Of a DNA stretch of 64,000 nt, positions 32,401 to 40,210 are shown one piece after another (within the stretch, counting starts at the first letter, position 1; each line of letters starts with the position of its first letter). Below the pieces are notes generated by a model that was not told the origin of the DNA, ran no database searches, and saw only the letters and a program-made list of their open reading frames with translations. Origin of the DNA: Apoda limacodes (lineage: Eukaryota; Arthropoda; Insecta; Lepidoptera; Limacodidae); the NCBI GenBank assembly GCA_946406115.1, contig OX291545.1:15018001-15082000 (forward strand). The letters run 5' to 3'. The translations under genes were made by a program, and so were the position numbers.

Positions 32401-34822
32401 CTAGATTTCAGCAATGCATTTAATACTGTTGACTTTGATATTCTACTTATCTGAAAGGTCGTCAAAAATGCATACGTATCGATTCTGGCTGCTCGGACTG
32501 GTGTGTTGAGCCTGCAGGTGTTCCACAAGGTGGTGTTCTGTCACCTTTATTGTTTTCCCTTTTTATAAACTCCCTGACAAATCGACTAACTACACAGTTC
32601 CACTTATATGCTGATGATCTGCAGGTATACACAGGTTCAAAAGTTGACCAAATTCAGAATGCTATCGGTATCATTAATAATAACCTTAAAACTGTATCGG
32701 AATGGACAAAGTCCTTTGGACTCTTATTTAACCCCAGTAAATCTCAGGCTATATTAGTAGGTAGCAGTCGTCACCTCGCTAACCTGGACATAAATAAACT
32801 GCCACAAATTATTTACAATGACGTGCCTATTCCTTCTGTCGAAAAAGTTAAGAACCTCGGAATACTCATCGACAGCACGTTATCATAGCGCCCTCGGGTA
32901 AATGTACTTAGCCGAAAGCTGTTTGCTTCATTACACTCACTCAGACGTCTTCAAAACTTTTTACAATTCCAGACTAAGGTTATGCTGGCGCAGTTTTTAC
33001 TGCTTCCTATCCTTGATTACGCGGACGTAAGCTATCTAGACCTTACAGAGGAGCTACTCGACAAACTTGAACGTCTCCAAAATCTAAGTATCCGATTCAT
33101 TTTCGGATTACGGAAATACGATCACATTTTAAGAGTTTCGTGCTTAACTCAAGTGGCTCCCAATTCGACTTCGCAGGAATACTCACATTCTCACTCTTTT
33201 GTATAGTGTCCTTAATAATCCCTCTGCACCCCGCTACTTGCAGGAGCTCTTTAAATACCAGTCTAATTCTTCACAAAGTAATTAAGGTCAAAGGTAGAAC
33301 GAACTTTAACTATTCCACCCCACTCCACTACCTTTTACGGCAAATCATTTGCTGTGAAAGCAGCTCTGTTGTGGAACAATCTACCTTCTGACATTCGGTT
33401 GGCAACGTCAAACCCTATTTTTAAAACTAACTTTAAATCCTTCTTTCTTCAATTGATGACACATACTCATTCAATGTATATCTATTATGTATTATGTATA
33501 TATATATATATATTATGTATGTATTTATGAGTATCTATATAAGTATGTATATGTAATTATGGTGTATTTATGTATGTGCGTTTGGACTCTACCTACTTAA
33601 ATTTAAATAAACCCTTTTTTCGGAAATACCCTAAGGTTGGCTGGAAGAAATCGCATTATGCGATAAGTCCACCTTAATACATAAGTATAAATTTGTTAAT
33701 TTTACACTAAAATTATAATGTACTATAAGAGTTAAATAAATAAATAATTTCAATGTCTGATATTAGAGGCAACATAATGCTATAAAAAAAATTGATAGAA
33801 AAAAATCACAAAGTCACCTATTGTTTTCGCCGAATTCGATTTATTTTTATAACGGTACATATAATTTACCTGAAATTATATTATAATATTGCTTAATACT
33901 AAACCTAGGGCTGTTAAATTTTCAATACAAATACTATTATTCGAGTTATTAATATTTAATGTTTTTCGCCCACACTACGTTCATATTCCACGTTGTAAGC
34001 AGAATTCGTCTGGCTTTATGCCCCTTTTTAAGTCGCAAATAGCAACGAATTATCGCCGTCATTGGATTTTTCTAGTTTTCTCTCCGCAGAAAGCATTATT
34101 CAAAAATAAACTACATAGAAATTATAACACTATAGTCATACGTTACTTTAAGAACATTTAGTATTGTTTCTTAAACATGTTTATTAGCTTTAATAAACTC
34201 TAGCCACTTAAATAAGAAATGCTAAATAAAACATATGTGATGGTTGCGCAAGATAGCTGATAGCAGCTATAAGGCCTCTTTATCCATGCTAATATTATAA
34301 AAGCGAAAGTGAGTTTGTTCGTCTTTCCTTCACATCACAAGTGAGCATCCAATTCAACTAACGACACTGAGAGAGTTGAAGAGCCGAAGAAGTACATAAG
34401 CTTTTTATCCCGTAAAATTCAAAAGTGCAAACTATAACAGAATTCCACGCAGAAAAACTATAGCTTGCTATATGCAAACTTTCTTACTATAGTTAAGGAG
34501 TTGCCATAGAAATTCCGCGCCCATAACCGAAATAAGCTCAGGCAAAAGCTAGTTTAATAATATGTTAACTTTACTAATAAATACTTTATGGTTATCGATT
34601 AACTTTTAATATCTTTCCAGGGTATTCCTTACATTCAACAATCCGGATTTGACAGCTCGAGCACTAACGACGCTTGACGGCTGTGAAGAAGGTTGGCGCG
34701 TGACGATAGCCCGCAAGCCCGTGACGACGGGTGGGTGGACTCCTGCCCCCTCGCCCCGCAATCCACCCCCTCCCAAAGACGCCAAGAGGACAATTCTTAC
34801 TTATGATGACATGTTTGATTAA
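20405..34822 (+). CDS. Nelf-E: NELF-E, negative elongation factor subunit E (4 exons, complete)
   Basis: RNA-binding subunit of the NELF complex, which holds RNA polymerase II in promoter-proximal pause together with DSIF. Exons: 20405-20672, 29151-29304, 30032-30190 and 34621-34822; GT/AG borders and phases (1, 2, 2) agree, giving 783 nt (260 aa). The N-terminus MVYLHFPSNLTEEELMLQAK and the lysine-rich KYQKLKKKKKALQALKAPK segment form the conserved NELF-binding leader. TEARDAREIARKLIKSGAI, FKRPRAGRERK and SYQPFSASQ follow in family order. An RRM lies at about residues 156-215, with RNP2-like CTLQVAG and RNP1-like ERVFLTF split by intron 3. The tail ends KRTILTYDDMFD. The open frame runs upstream of 20405, but conservation starts at this ATG. 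The RRM is unusually degenerate. Intron 1 (8.5 kb) and intron 3 (4.4 kb) are swollen by LINEs and Tc1 DNA. Confidence 0.93.
20800..22067 (+). mobile_element. Old LINE, 5' part (interrupted by a younger LINE)
   Basis: Decayed endonuclease/reverse transcriptase with many stops. Recognisable words are VDISGLGDFNTHH (about 20850-20888), which is the endonuclease GDFN motif, and SSYRPIALSSCICKLMEHF (21872-21930), an RT motif. GTIDSLSVLCTDIWVAF follows near 22010-22060. The sequence is cut at about 22067 and resumes at about 25516 with VGVFLDIASAYD. Confidence 0.75.
22076..25514 (+). mobile_element. Young Jockey/CR1-like LINE, near full length
   Basis: About 3.44 kb: a GC-richer 5' segment (22076-22478), one intact ORF (22479-25445), a 3' UTR with GCTTACCATCAGGCGGGCC and TTGTTTGCCACCTTAGTGGT, and a poly(A) run ending at 25514. 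Candidate target-site duplications are TGAGGATT (22068-22075) and TGAAGATT (25516-25523), one mismatch in 8. Tails of the same family recur in reverse orientation at 36146-36243 and 36300-36376. No ORF1 with CCHC knuckles is visible, so either the element is 5' truncated or the family has a single ORF. Confidence 0.85.
22479..25445 (+). CDS. LINE endonuclease-reverse transcriptase (988 aa, uninterrupted)
   Basis: Retrotransposon protein that nicks target DNA and copies its RNA by target-primed reverse transcription. The N-terminal apurinic-type endonuclease (about residues 18-240) shows FCNIRG, FLTETQ, GDFNAHH, SLLDLLLTTRPDGY and GSSDHCLV. The reverse transcriptase (about 440-760) shows SSGPDGIPAVVLK, NYRPIAITSLLSKVMERVI, QYGFRHGRSTGDLL, SLDIAKAFDRVWH, AGVPQGSVLSPTLF and the catalytic YADDST (about residue 692). 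A C-terminal region with RPHMEYCCHLWAGAP and RNFLPRTLKLWNELP follows. I see no stop or frameshift over 2967 nt, and base composition is clearly more GC-rich than its surroundings, so the copy is recent and may be active. It belongs to the Jockey/CR1 assemblage; I cannot fix the clade by eye. Confidence 0.92.
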   Translation: MARRQKKKRVCTAATPSTYNVDFCNIRGIHANLNAVHHHLETAQPTILFLTETQISCPADTSYLHYPGYKLEHNFMSRAGVCMFVREDICCRRLHSLEDRDLSILWVRVDYGGHTRIYACLYRSHSGDTDVTRLFTHLSLTTDKVLEQYPTAELVILGDFNAHHREWLSSRTNNYAGISAHEFALTYGFSQLVLSPTRIPDIEEHTSSLLDLLLTTRPDGYSVSVDAPLGSSDHCLVRTQVSCTQPDPSGPTNWRRVWHYKSADWDGLREFYASYPWRQICFNSEDPDVCAAAVTETILAGMECYIPNPRVAAGVKKRPWFNRSCRKAKILKQNAYEAWTTARYNKDPNISELKRKLNAASRFSKKATARAKFQFIGKIGGRLASYPSGSRAFWSLAKAAEGNFCQSSLPPLRKTDGDLAHSAKEKADLLGSLFASNSNMNDEGAVPPTIPWCGKSMPEISITQREVRRALLSLDVHKSSGPDGIPAVVLKQCAPELCPVLTRLFALSYHTRQFSSTWKTANVHPVPKKGDRSDPSNYRPIAITSLLSKVMERVINTQLLRYLEVHDLVSDRQYGFRHGRSTGDLLVYLTHRWALAIESQGEALACSLDIAKAFDRVWHRGLLSKLPSYGVPEGLCKWVASFLSGRRIRTVVDGSCSDSMDINAGVPQGSVLSPTLFLLHINDMLDIINIHCYADDSTGDTFYTGRANIPRSLVEENRGELVSQIETTLSQVSDWGRVNLVRFNPTKTQVCAFTAKKTPFTVVPQFQNTPLSISKSIGILGVDISSDVQFRDHLQDKVKLASKKLGVLNRAKQYFTSGQRLLLYKSQVRPHMEYCCHLWAGAPGYQLDPFDSVQRRAVRIVDDPKLTCGIEPLSLRRDFASLCVFYRLYNGLCSEELFEMMPTATFYHRTARHRQGIHSHTLEPKWSRTVRFQRNFLPRTLKLWNELPAKVFCKDYSMEFFKKEVIRFLKGRQRASDTPGVASVHRLR
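25516..25770 (+). mobile_element. Old LINE, continuation after the young insertion
   Basis: The reading resumes with EDFVGVFLDIASAYDIVQLP (25520-25580), then GLLQGSVLSPLLNSL near 25700-25750. These are the RT motifs that should follow the pre-insertion part ending near 22060. Everything beyond, including the YADD box, is missing or unrecognisable. Confidence 0.75.
26171..26329 (+). other. Short open frame of unknown origin running into a Tc1 end
   Basis: An ATG-started frame of 52 codons (MDPSPSLPSEYLSIPDGQYK, then GVIVEQYNLPSQSLCNKEWN). It terminates inside the left inverted repeat of the Tc1-like element at 26309. The first 41 codons read like genuine protein, perhaps the tail of a retroelement ORF truncated by the insertion. 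I do not recognise it, and it may be chance. Confidence 0.25.
26309..26886 (+). mobile_element. Internally deleted Tc1-like transposon (DD34E)
   Basis: Terminal inverted repeats of about 36 bp: the left end begins near 26309 and contains GCACAATTAGCGGAACA, and the right end is its near-perfect inverse around 26851-26886. Between them is the C-terminal two thirds of a transposase. The first Asp is in VLFTDECRV (26379-26381), the second in LIQDNAHAHSAQ (26652-26654) and the Glu in SPDMNPIEHVWD (26757-26759), with 34 residues between the last two. The helix-turn-helix region is absent: the left repeat runs almost straight into the first catalytic motif. An in-frame stop near 26420 also breaks the frame. 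This is a non-autonomous deletion derivative in NELF-E intron 1. Confidence 0.85.
26890..29150. other. Distal part of NELF-E intron 1, unassigned
   Basis: About 2.3 kb of AT-rich intron. I see only a short hairpin at 27017-27040 (GACGTCCG and CGGACG) and a possible repeat-tail fragment near 28811-28856 (GGCCGTAGTC). No gene or element could be supported. Confidence 0.5.
29330..29425 (+). repeat. tRNA-derived SINE fragment
   Basis: AGCCGCCGTGGCTCAGTGGG resembles a tRNA A-box head. The distal part AGGATAAACATTTATGTGAT matches the SINE at 36885-37065. The B-box portion is missing. It lies in NELF-E intron 2, just after exon 2. Confidence 0.55.
29438..29565 (+). repeat. Dispersed repeat B, longer copy
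   Basis: It contains TTCAACTTGATACCTTCACG, the GACAGACAGACGGAC run, and the terminal inverted words AGGGTTCC and GGAACCCT. Related fragments are at 12000-12064 and 38080-38145. It lies in NELF-E intron 2. Confidence 0.6.
30825..33745 (+). mobile_element. Broken Jockey/CR1-like LINE in NELF-E intron 3
   Basis: The frame from about 30906 to 31569 encodes an endonuclease (VIHINAQSIPRHH, VSESWLKP, GGGGVVIYF, IIMGDFNTCL) and then breaks. Reverse transcriptase pieces follow: 31813-32454 (SHYRPKSILPLLSKVTERLV, FQSGFRPGHSTVSALMKITD, LLDFSNAFNTVDFDILL), then LKGRQKCIRIDSGC and AGVPQGGVLSPLLFSLF in another frame. 32550-32888 carries FHLYADDLQVY, and further fragments run to about 33440. About 50 residues are deleted between DFDILL and LKGRQK, and several frameshifts and stops are present. 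The 3' UTR contains AAGGTTGGCTGGAAGAAATC and ends with a (TAAA)n-like tail near 33745. It is not functional. Confidence 0.82.
33475..33560. repeat. TA/TATG-rich simple sequence
   Basis: A run of TATATATATATA flanked by repeated TATTATG and TATGTA words, within the 3' portion of the LINE copy. Confidence 0.7.
34290..34556 (+). repeat. Dispersed repeat C copy
   Basis: It contains GAGTTTGTTCGTCTTTCCTT, CTTTTTATCCCGTAAAATTC, ACTATAGCTTGCTATATGCA and AGTTAAGGAGTTGCCATAGA, ending with AAAAGCTAGTTT. It ends about 65 bp before NELF-E exon 4. Confidence 0.7.
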
Positions 34823-34826
34823 TAAA
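34821..34826 (+). promoter_or_regulatory. Poly(A) signal overlapping the NELF-E stop codon
   Basis: The last codon and stop read GATTAATAAA, so AATAAA begins at the second base of the TAA stop. A GT-rich stretch (TATGTTTTATTTG) at about 34848-34860 could be the downstream element. A second AATAAA lies near 34966 and would give a more usual 3' UTR. Confidence 0.5.
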
Positions 34827-35863
34827 CCTTCGCCGTCGATATATGAGTATGTTTTATTTGACTACCTTGCTGCTGTCGAATATATCGACAACCTAAAAAT
34901 TGTAAAGGGATGTAGCTGGATGAAGAACACAAGGTAAGGAACACAAGGTAAGGTGGAAGGCAGAGAATAAAGAATAGTTCATTAAAACACCAACTTCAAG
35001 AATAAATGCGCGGCTCGTAACTACGAATGTATGGCGCAGACCGAGTCGCCCAAAAAACAATACGACCGGAGATCACTTGTGGCCTGGTATATCCATGGTG
35101 CCTTATCGTGTTTAGCGCATCTTGGCATCTGACTTTTGACTTTGTGTAAACATCAAAGCTATAATCGCCATATTAAAATGCCTTTCGGGCCCTTGACACC
35201 ACAGGCTCGCACCACTGGTGGTGCCAATGGTATTTTTTAGTACTCATTACACTACCAAAAAATAGTGTTGTCACTCCATCGATGAATATCTGTCACACTA
35301 GTTCCATTGAACAAAATACAAGTGTTTTTTTCGGGTTTACTTAAATGAAACTTAAGGTTTGCTGCGAATTTACGACACTAGCGACAGTCTGAAGAACCAC
35401 CTCTAAATTGCCGAGGGGTCGAAATTTTTTTTATCAGTAACAGCTTAGTGATAGAAACCTAGTGAAGGTAAAGTCGGCTTACAGTGAAAAACGTTAAGTT
35501 TGGGATTGTTGTAAACGATAAAGATTTTGTCGAACCTTTCACCTTCATGAGTAACGAACGAAAAATAAACGAGAATTTCAGCTTTAAGTACAAGATTTAG
35601 ATCGAGAGTCATTGGTGATTACCAAACTTCGATTTTTAATTGGGACCGATTACACCGAAAAGAAAATGTGCAATGAGTAAGCGCAATTTCGGCTCACATA
35701 AATATTCTGTACTTTTTGACGGATTTTAACACTACTTTAACCCAGTAGAGTGAGTTTTTGAACGCGACCCTGGGCTCCTAGGTCACCTATCACACATCTG
35801 AAAATTATTTTCCTTCTGGTAACTAAGCCTTTATAGGAGGATTTTTATAGTTTTACAGACCCG

Positions 35864-36146
35864 TTTTTTTTAGGGTTCCGTACCCAAAGGGTACAAAACG
35901 GGGCTCTATTACTATGACTTCTCTGTCCATCCGTCTGTCACCAGGCTGTATCTCATGAACCGTGATAGTTAGACAGTTGAAATTCACAGATGATGTATAT
36001 CTGTTTCCGCTATAACAACAAATTCTAAAAAACAGAATAAAATAAATATTTAAGGGGGCTCCCATACAACAAACGTGTTTTTTTTTGCCGTTTTTATAGA
36101 TAATGGTACGGAACTCTTCATGCGCGAGTGGGACTCGCACTTGGTC
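35864..36146 (+). repeat. Dispersed repeat A, copy 2
   Basis: TTTTTTTAGGGTTCCGTACC, CAGGCTGTATCTCATGAACC and AAAACAGAATAAAATAAATA recur from copy 1 at 2709-3113, closing with GCGCGAGTGGGACTCGCACT. Confidence 0.85.
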
Positions 36147-36376
36147 AGTTTTTTTATACCACTAAGGTGGCAAACAAGCAAATGTCCGCCTGATGATACG
36201 CGATAACCGCAGCCTATGGCCGCTTGCAACACCAGTGGCATTGCCATTTACCTACTCAGACAAGTAATCATTAAAAATTTTGCGAGACACAGTAGTCTAA
36301 TTTTTTTTTAAATACCATTAAGGTGGCAAACAAGCTTGCGGTCTGCCTAACGGTAAGCGGTCACCGCAGCCTATGT
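36146..36376 (-). repeat. Two 3' tails of the young-LINE family, reverse orientation
   Basis: 36152-36243 and 36300-36376 both read ATACCAYTAAGGTGGCAAAC on the plus strand, then GCAGCCTATG after a GTAAGCGG-like word. This is the reverse complement of the tail at 25440-25500. They are dead-on-arrival 3' fragments of the element intact at 22076-25514. Confidence 0.75.
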
Positions 36377-36884
36377 GTTATATTAGCATAGTTTGTTTAT
36401 TAACACATACTTAAGACCAACACTTGTATACATTTGAAGATGCACTAGGTATACAATTATTACAATAGTTAATATAGTAATCGACGATTAAAAGTCAACA
36501 AAAACACAAAAAGTGAACGGATTTTGGCTAAATGCTCTTAATTTGCTTTTATTACTCAATTGTATGACAGAAGTAAAGAAAATGTTAACTTGGTTATTCA
36601 CTTTTTGACATTTTTTTGTTTGCAAGCAATGCAATTGGCGCTGACGCCGCTCATAAAATTGTTCTGTAATAAAATTAATGTAATTAATTATATATATGAA
36701 AGTAATTAATTAGTTGACCAAAACAATAAAAAAACCGCACTTAACTGAAAAGGACATCGGTCACTGTAAGCCAAAGTCGTCTTTAAGGTGGATACTCTGA
36801 TTTCTGGCTGATAGTACTGTAAACGTACGCAACGTTTTATCAAATTCGATGGAAACAAACATACACAGACGAACATAATGTAAT

Positions 36885-37065
36885 ACCACTAATACTGCAG
36901 AGGGTGTGGGTTCGATTCCCGCACTGGATAAACATTTATGTGATAAACATTTGTGTTTGTCTTGAGTCTGGGTGTATTTAAGTATGGTATGTATGCATTT
37001 ACAAAAAAAAGTAATATATATGTATTTGTTTCCGTTGTCCGGTATCCATAACACAAGTTTTGCTT
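36885..37065 (+). repeat. tRNA-derived SINE
   Basis: The B-box-like GTGGGTTCGATTCCCGCACT is followed by GGATAAACATTTATGTGATA, GTCTGGGTGTATTTAAGTAT and a distal CCGTTGTCCGGTATCCATAA. From memory this body is a common lepidopteran SINE. The 5' third is poorly conserved. Confidence 0.65.
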
Positions 37066-37084
37066 AAATTAGGGCCAGACGGCG

Positions 37085-37372
37085 CTGTGTGTAATGTCCA
37101 AAATTATTTATAAATATGAATGTTTGCATGTTTGTAAATCAATCACGCTTCAACCTCTGGACGAATCCGGAAACTTGTCACACATATAGGTTAGGTCCTG
37201 TAATAGGACATAGGCTACTTTTTATCCCGAAAAATTCAAAAGTTCCCGCGTGAATGAATATAACCGAGCTTAAACGAACTATACCTACAGCTATATAGCT
37301 TGCTATAGCAGACTTCATTAGTATAATTAAGGAGTTTCACGCCGGTAACCGAATTCAGGACGGGCGGTCTAG
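37085..37372 (+). repeat. Dispersed repeat C copy
   Basis: It contains AATAGGACATAGGCTACTTT, TTATCCCGAAAAATTCAAAA, CTATATAGCTTGCTATAGCA and ATAATTAAGGAGTTTCACGC, matching the copies at 34290 and 40530. Confidence 0.75.
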
Positions 37373-38079
37373 TAGGTATTACATATTTCCGCAATGCTAT
37401 GCTAAAGGCTATTATTTTTATTCTGTTGCGAGTAATTGCGCATTAAAAAACAGGCTTTTAGAGTAAGTACCTACTAATGAGCGAGTGATGCGATTGACCA
37501 ATAGTAGAATGTCTGATACACAAAGTAAATAATCTAGTCATTACAACTTGTTAAACCAACTACTACTGGGTTTTTATTACTGACTAATTGTTGATCAGCT
37601 AGTAAATGGGAATAATGATCTTGAGATTTAATAAAACATAGATGTTCGTACGTTTATCAAGATGTAGAGTATAGATGGAACATCGAATTCAGTCTTTTAT
37701 TACCTACAGCGTTATGTACCTACATACGAGTTAATACTACTGATAATTCTCATTAATATATCCCCTTAACATTTGGAACAAGTTGAAATGACAGTCCCGC
37801 ACATGTATTAACGAATGTTTTTTATACAGTTGCAAAAAAATGTAATTAATTAATTTTTACTATATTTTTTTTTAAATTTGGTAAAATGAAAAGCACTAGT
37901 GTTTTACCTCACGCAAAATATCTTATGTAGGTTATATATCACTTTTTCAGCATCTTTATTAAAAAAAAATAATTTCATCCGTCAGTTTATTAATGAATTC
38001 TTTTTTAACTTTCTCAACAAATTAGTACATGAATGGCGTTTAAAAAAACACCATTCGATGGCGGCATAAGTCAATGGCA

Positions 38080-38145
38080 TACAGACGGACGAAATTGACA
38101 CTGTAAGGGTTCCGTTTTTGTCATTTGGCTACGGAATCTTAAAAA
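38080..38145 (+). repeat. Fragment of dispersed repeat B
   Basis: It has ACAGACGGACGAAATTGACA followed by AAGGGTTCCGTTTTTGTCAT and CTACGGAATCTTA, the same end as the copy at 29438-29565. It lies about 340 bp upstream of the defensin-like start codon. Confidence 0.6.
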
Positions 38146-38344
38146 TATTTTCAGTAACCTATATCACCGTTATAACAACAGATTGAAGCTACCTATATAG
38201 TTGGCTTGGTCATTGTGCAATACAGTTACCTACCTATAAAATGCTTTTAAAAGAACAAAACAAATTATAGGTAGACGTATAGTCGGGTAGGTTGAATCAC
38301 TTTACCGCGAAACCGATTACTCACTCATGACATGAATGCATGCA

Positions 38345-38352
38345 TTTATAAG
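38345..38352 (+). promoter_or_regulatory. Candidate TATA box of the defensin-like gene
   Basis: TTTATAAG about 135 bp upstream of the ATG would place transcription start near 38375-38380 and give a 5' UTR of roughly 110 nt. I could not find a clear NF-kappaB-type site (GGGRNTYYYC) in the 300 bp upstream. Confidence 0.3.
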
Positions 38353-38486
38353 CGAGGTCACCTAACCTTACATAAATATTCTGATTTTGTACGCGTAGCT
38401 GACTATATCTTGTTTATCAACCAGTAAAAAGCAATTTTAGTGTTCTTTAACTTTCACCGAGTGTAGACTTTATATAAGGATTTAAA

Positions 38487-40183
38487 ATGGTGTTCAAAGG
38501 CATAACTTTGATAGCTTGCGCTTTATTGTTAGTAACGTACTTGCAGAATACAAATGGATTACCCAGAGACAGCAGTGTACTAAAAACTGAGGATATTATT
38601 AAAAGTGAAGAAGGAGTAACGGGATTAAAACTTTCTGAAGCGTCTACAGAGAAAATTACACCAAGTAAGGTTTTAAATAACTAGGTATATAGGTAGGTAG
38701 CAAGAAATTAATTGTCATTCTTTATTTAAATTGGAATGTGGGTGGGCTGTGTTGCGATCTCTGTGAAAGTGATAAAATGTAACGAGGTGCTGCGGTTTTT
38801 TAGCATGATAAAAAAAAACAGAATAAGACCCAGCACAACTCAAGCCCTAAAAGTTCCGTAAGTAAACAAGAAAAAAAATCCTCCTATAAGCTTAGTAGTT
38901 TAAAATTTTAAATACTTCGAATTCAGGCCGAAAACTGTTAGGTAATTTCAAGATTTTGGATTTTTTTTTATGCCCTATTGCCAAGGGTCTTGAACTCTTA
39001 AAGAACAAATATATATTGTATTCCAATTATTTCATTATGAAGTAACTACCTACATACGAAATTTAAAAAAAAAAATAATAAAAAAAAAACAACCGGCTTC
39101 AAAAAGATGCACTAAAAAGGGAAAACTAAATACTTACTTATTTCCAAAAATCTGATCTATATTATAGTTTGAAGTTGGTGTCATGCAAGTGAAGTGTGTT
39201 ACAAACTGTTAGGTACATAGACACCAACTTCAAATGCAGATCATATTTTGGAAATACGTAGGTAGTTATTTTTACCTTTTTAGTGCATCTTTTTGAAGCT
39301 GGTTGTTTTTGTTGTTAAAAAATTTTAATTCTTTACTTTTGGGTGACAAATTGCTTTTTTTCCTCGTAAATTAAAAAAACATCCATACTCGTCACACAAT
39401 TTTATACAATCATCAACATACAACAAGTTCCAAATTCAAATTAACATAGAAAGGTATATTTTTTTCTCCAAAAGTTTAAGTTTTAAATTCATTACATTTA
39501 TAGAACCTGGGAAGTATTACCCTTTTAAACAAAAAGAAAACTTAAATCGGTCCGGGAGTCTTGTCGATTAAAAAGCCTATTTTTTGGAAGTGATGCTAGA
39601 GCTGGATATTTCTTACAATTTTCACGACCCGGAATAAGACATAGTAGGCAGTTGTTACCGCAGCCGTTGTGAATTGTTACGTCCCCACTGCACATGGCAT
39701 AGGTCTCTTTTTAAAGAAAGAAGGCTTAGGCCGTAGTCCACCACGCTAGCCCAGTGCAGATTGACTAACGCGTCGAGTTTGTAGCCGCTCAAAACTGTAA
39801 AAAATTTCATGGTGCTCATAAGGCATTTGAATTGTCATGAAAACTGCTGTCATATGAAAACAGCGAGGACCGACGGATTAACGTGCCCTTCAAAGTACGG
39901 AGGAACTCAGAAAAATGTGTCACTAGGTGGTAACCCATCCAATGATTGTCCACACGCAGCGTTGCTTATCTTTTCCATAGAAAAATATAAATAAGCCTCG
40001 AACTTTGAGTACCTATGTAGTAAAGAAAAAAATGTTTTATTTATTTTTTCAGCATCGAAAATACCGGGCCGTGTGTGGTGCCAGTACGAGGAAGCAACGG
40101 AGGACATCACATGCGAAGAACACTGTTTGCCTAAGGGTTACTCATACGGCATATGTGTCAGAAATACCTGCAGTTGCATTTAA
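38487..40183 (+). CDS. Defensin-like secreted peptide precursor (2 exons, complete)
   Basis: Probable immune peptide. Exon 1 is 38487-38664 and exon 2 is 40053-40183; donor A|GTAAGG, acceptor TTTTTTCAG, phase 1, 102 codons. Residues 1-24 (MVFKGITLIACALLLVTYLQ, then NTNG) form a signal peptide. About 42 residues of acidic propeptide follow, up to KIPGR. The C-terminal domain of 36 residues starts VWCQYEEATEDITCEEHC and ends ICVRNTCSCI. Its six cysteines are spaced C-x10-C-x3-C-x9-C-x4-C-x-C, the cysteine-stabilised alpha-beta pattern of insect defensins, including the KGYSYGIC loop that parallels KGxxGGxC. This core has six acidic residues and only Lys and Arg once each, so it is anionic, unlike most defensins. 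AATAAA signals lie at 40193 and 40205. The intron holds a foldback MITE. The defensin call rests on pattern alone; a protease inhibitor or signalling peptide is possible. Confidence 0.8.
39088..39313. mobile_element. Foldback MITE in the defensin-like intron
   Basis: The left arm (about 39088-39183) contains ACAACCGGCTTCAAAAAGAT, GCACTAAAAAGG and GTTTGAAGTTGGTGTC. The right arm (about 39220-39313) is its reverse complement: GACACCAACTTCAAATGCAG, CCTTTTTAGTGCATC and TTTTTGAAGCTGGTTGTTTT. The loop is about 37 bp. It is non-coding; from memory this is a common lepidopteran family. Confidence 0.85.
39635..39765 (+). repeat. Retroelement tail fragment
   Basis: GTCCCCACTGCACATGGCAT, then AAGAAGGCTTAGGCCGTAGT and AGCCCAGTGCAGATTGACT. 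This is a degraded form of a lepidopteran LINE/SINE 3' tail that I know as AAGGCTTGGGCCATAGTCC. It lies in the defensin-like intron. Confidence 0.55.
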
Positions 40184-40210
40184 TATGTAGTAAATAAATA
40201 ATTTAATAAA

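Larger units (their letters stand above)
34823..38486. other. Intergenic region NELF-E to defensin-like gene
   Basis: It contains a repeat A copy (35864-36146), two tails of the young-LINE family in reverse orientation, a SINE (36885-37065), a repeat C copy (37085-37372) and a repeat B fragment (38080-38145). The remaining parts, notably 34990-35860 and 37400-38070, hold no gene that I can see. Close to the NELF-E end there is a tandem AACACAAGGTAAGG pair at 34926-34952. Confidence 0.6.

Noticed and set aside
34731..34937. Separate small plus-strand ORF (68 codons)
   Set aside because: It overlaps the last NELF-E exon in a different frame; the NELF-E frame there is conserved and ends at 34822.
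36900..36925. tRNA B-box-like GGTTCGATTCCC suggesting a tRNA gene
   Set aside because: No acceptor or anticodon stem can be assembled around it, and the downstream sequence is a SINE body shared with 29330-29425.
38470..38479. TATATAAGG as the TATA box of the defensin-like gene
   Set aside because: It is only about 8 bp upstream of the start codon, leaving no room for a transcription start before the ATG.
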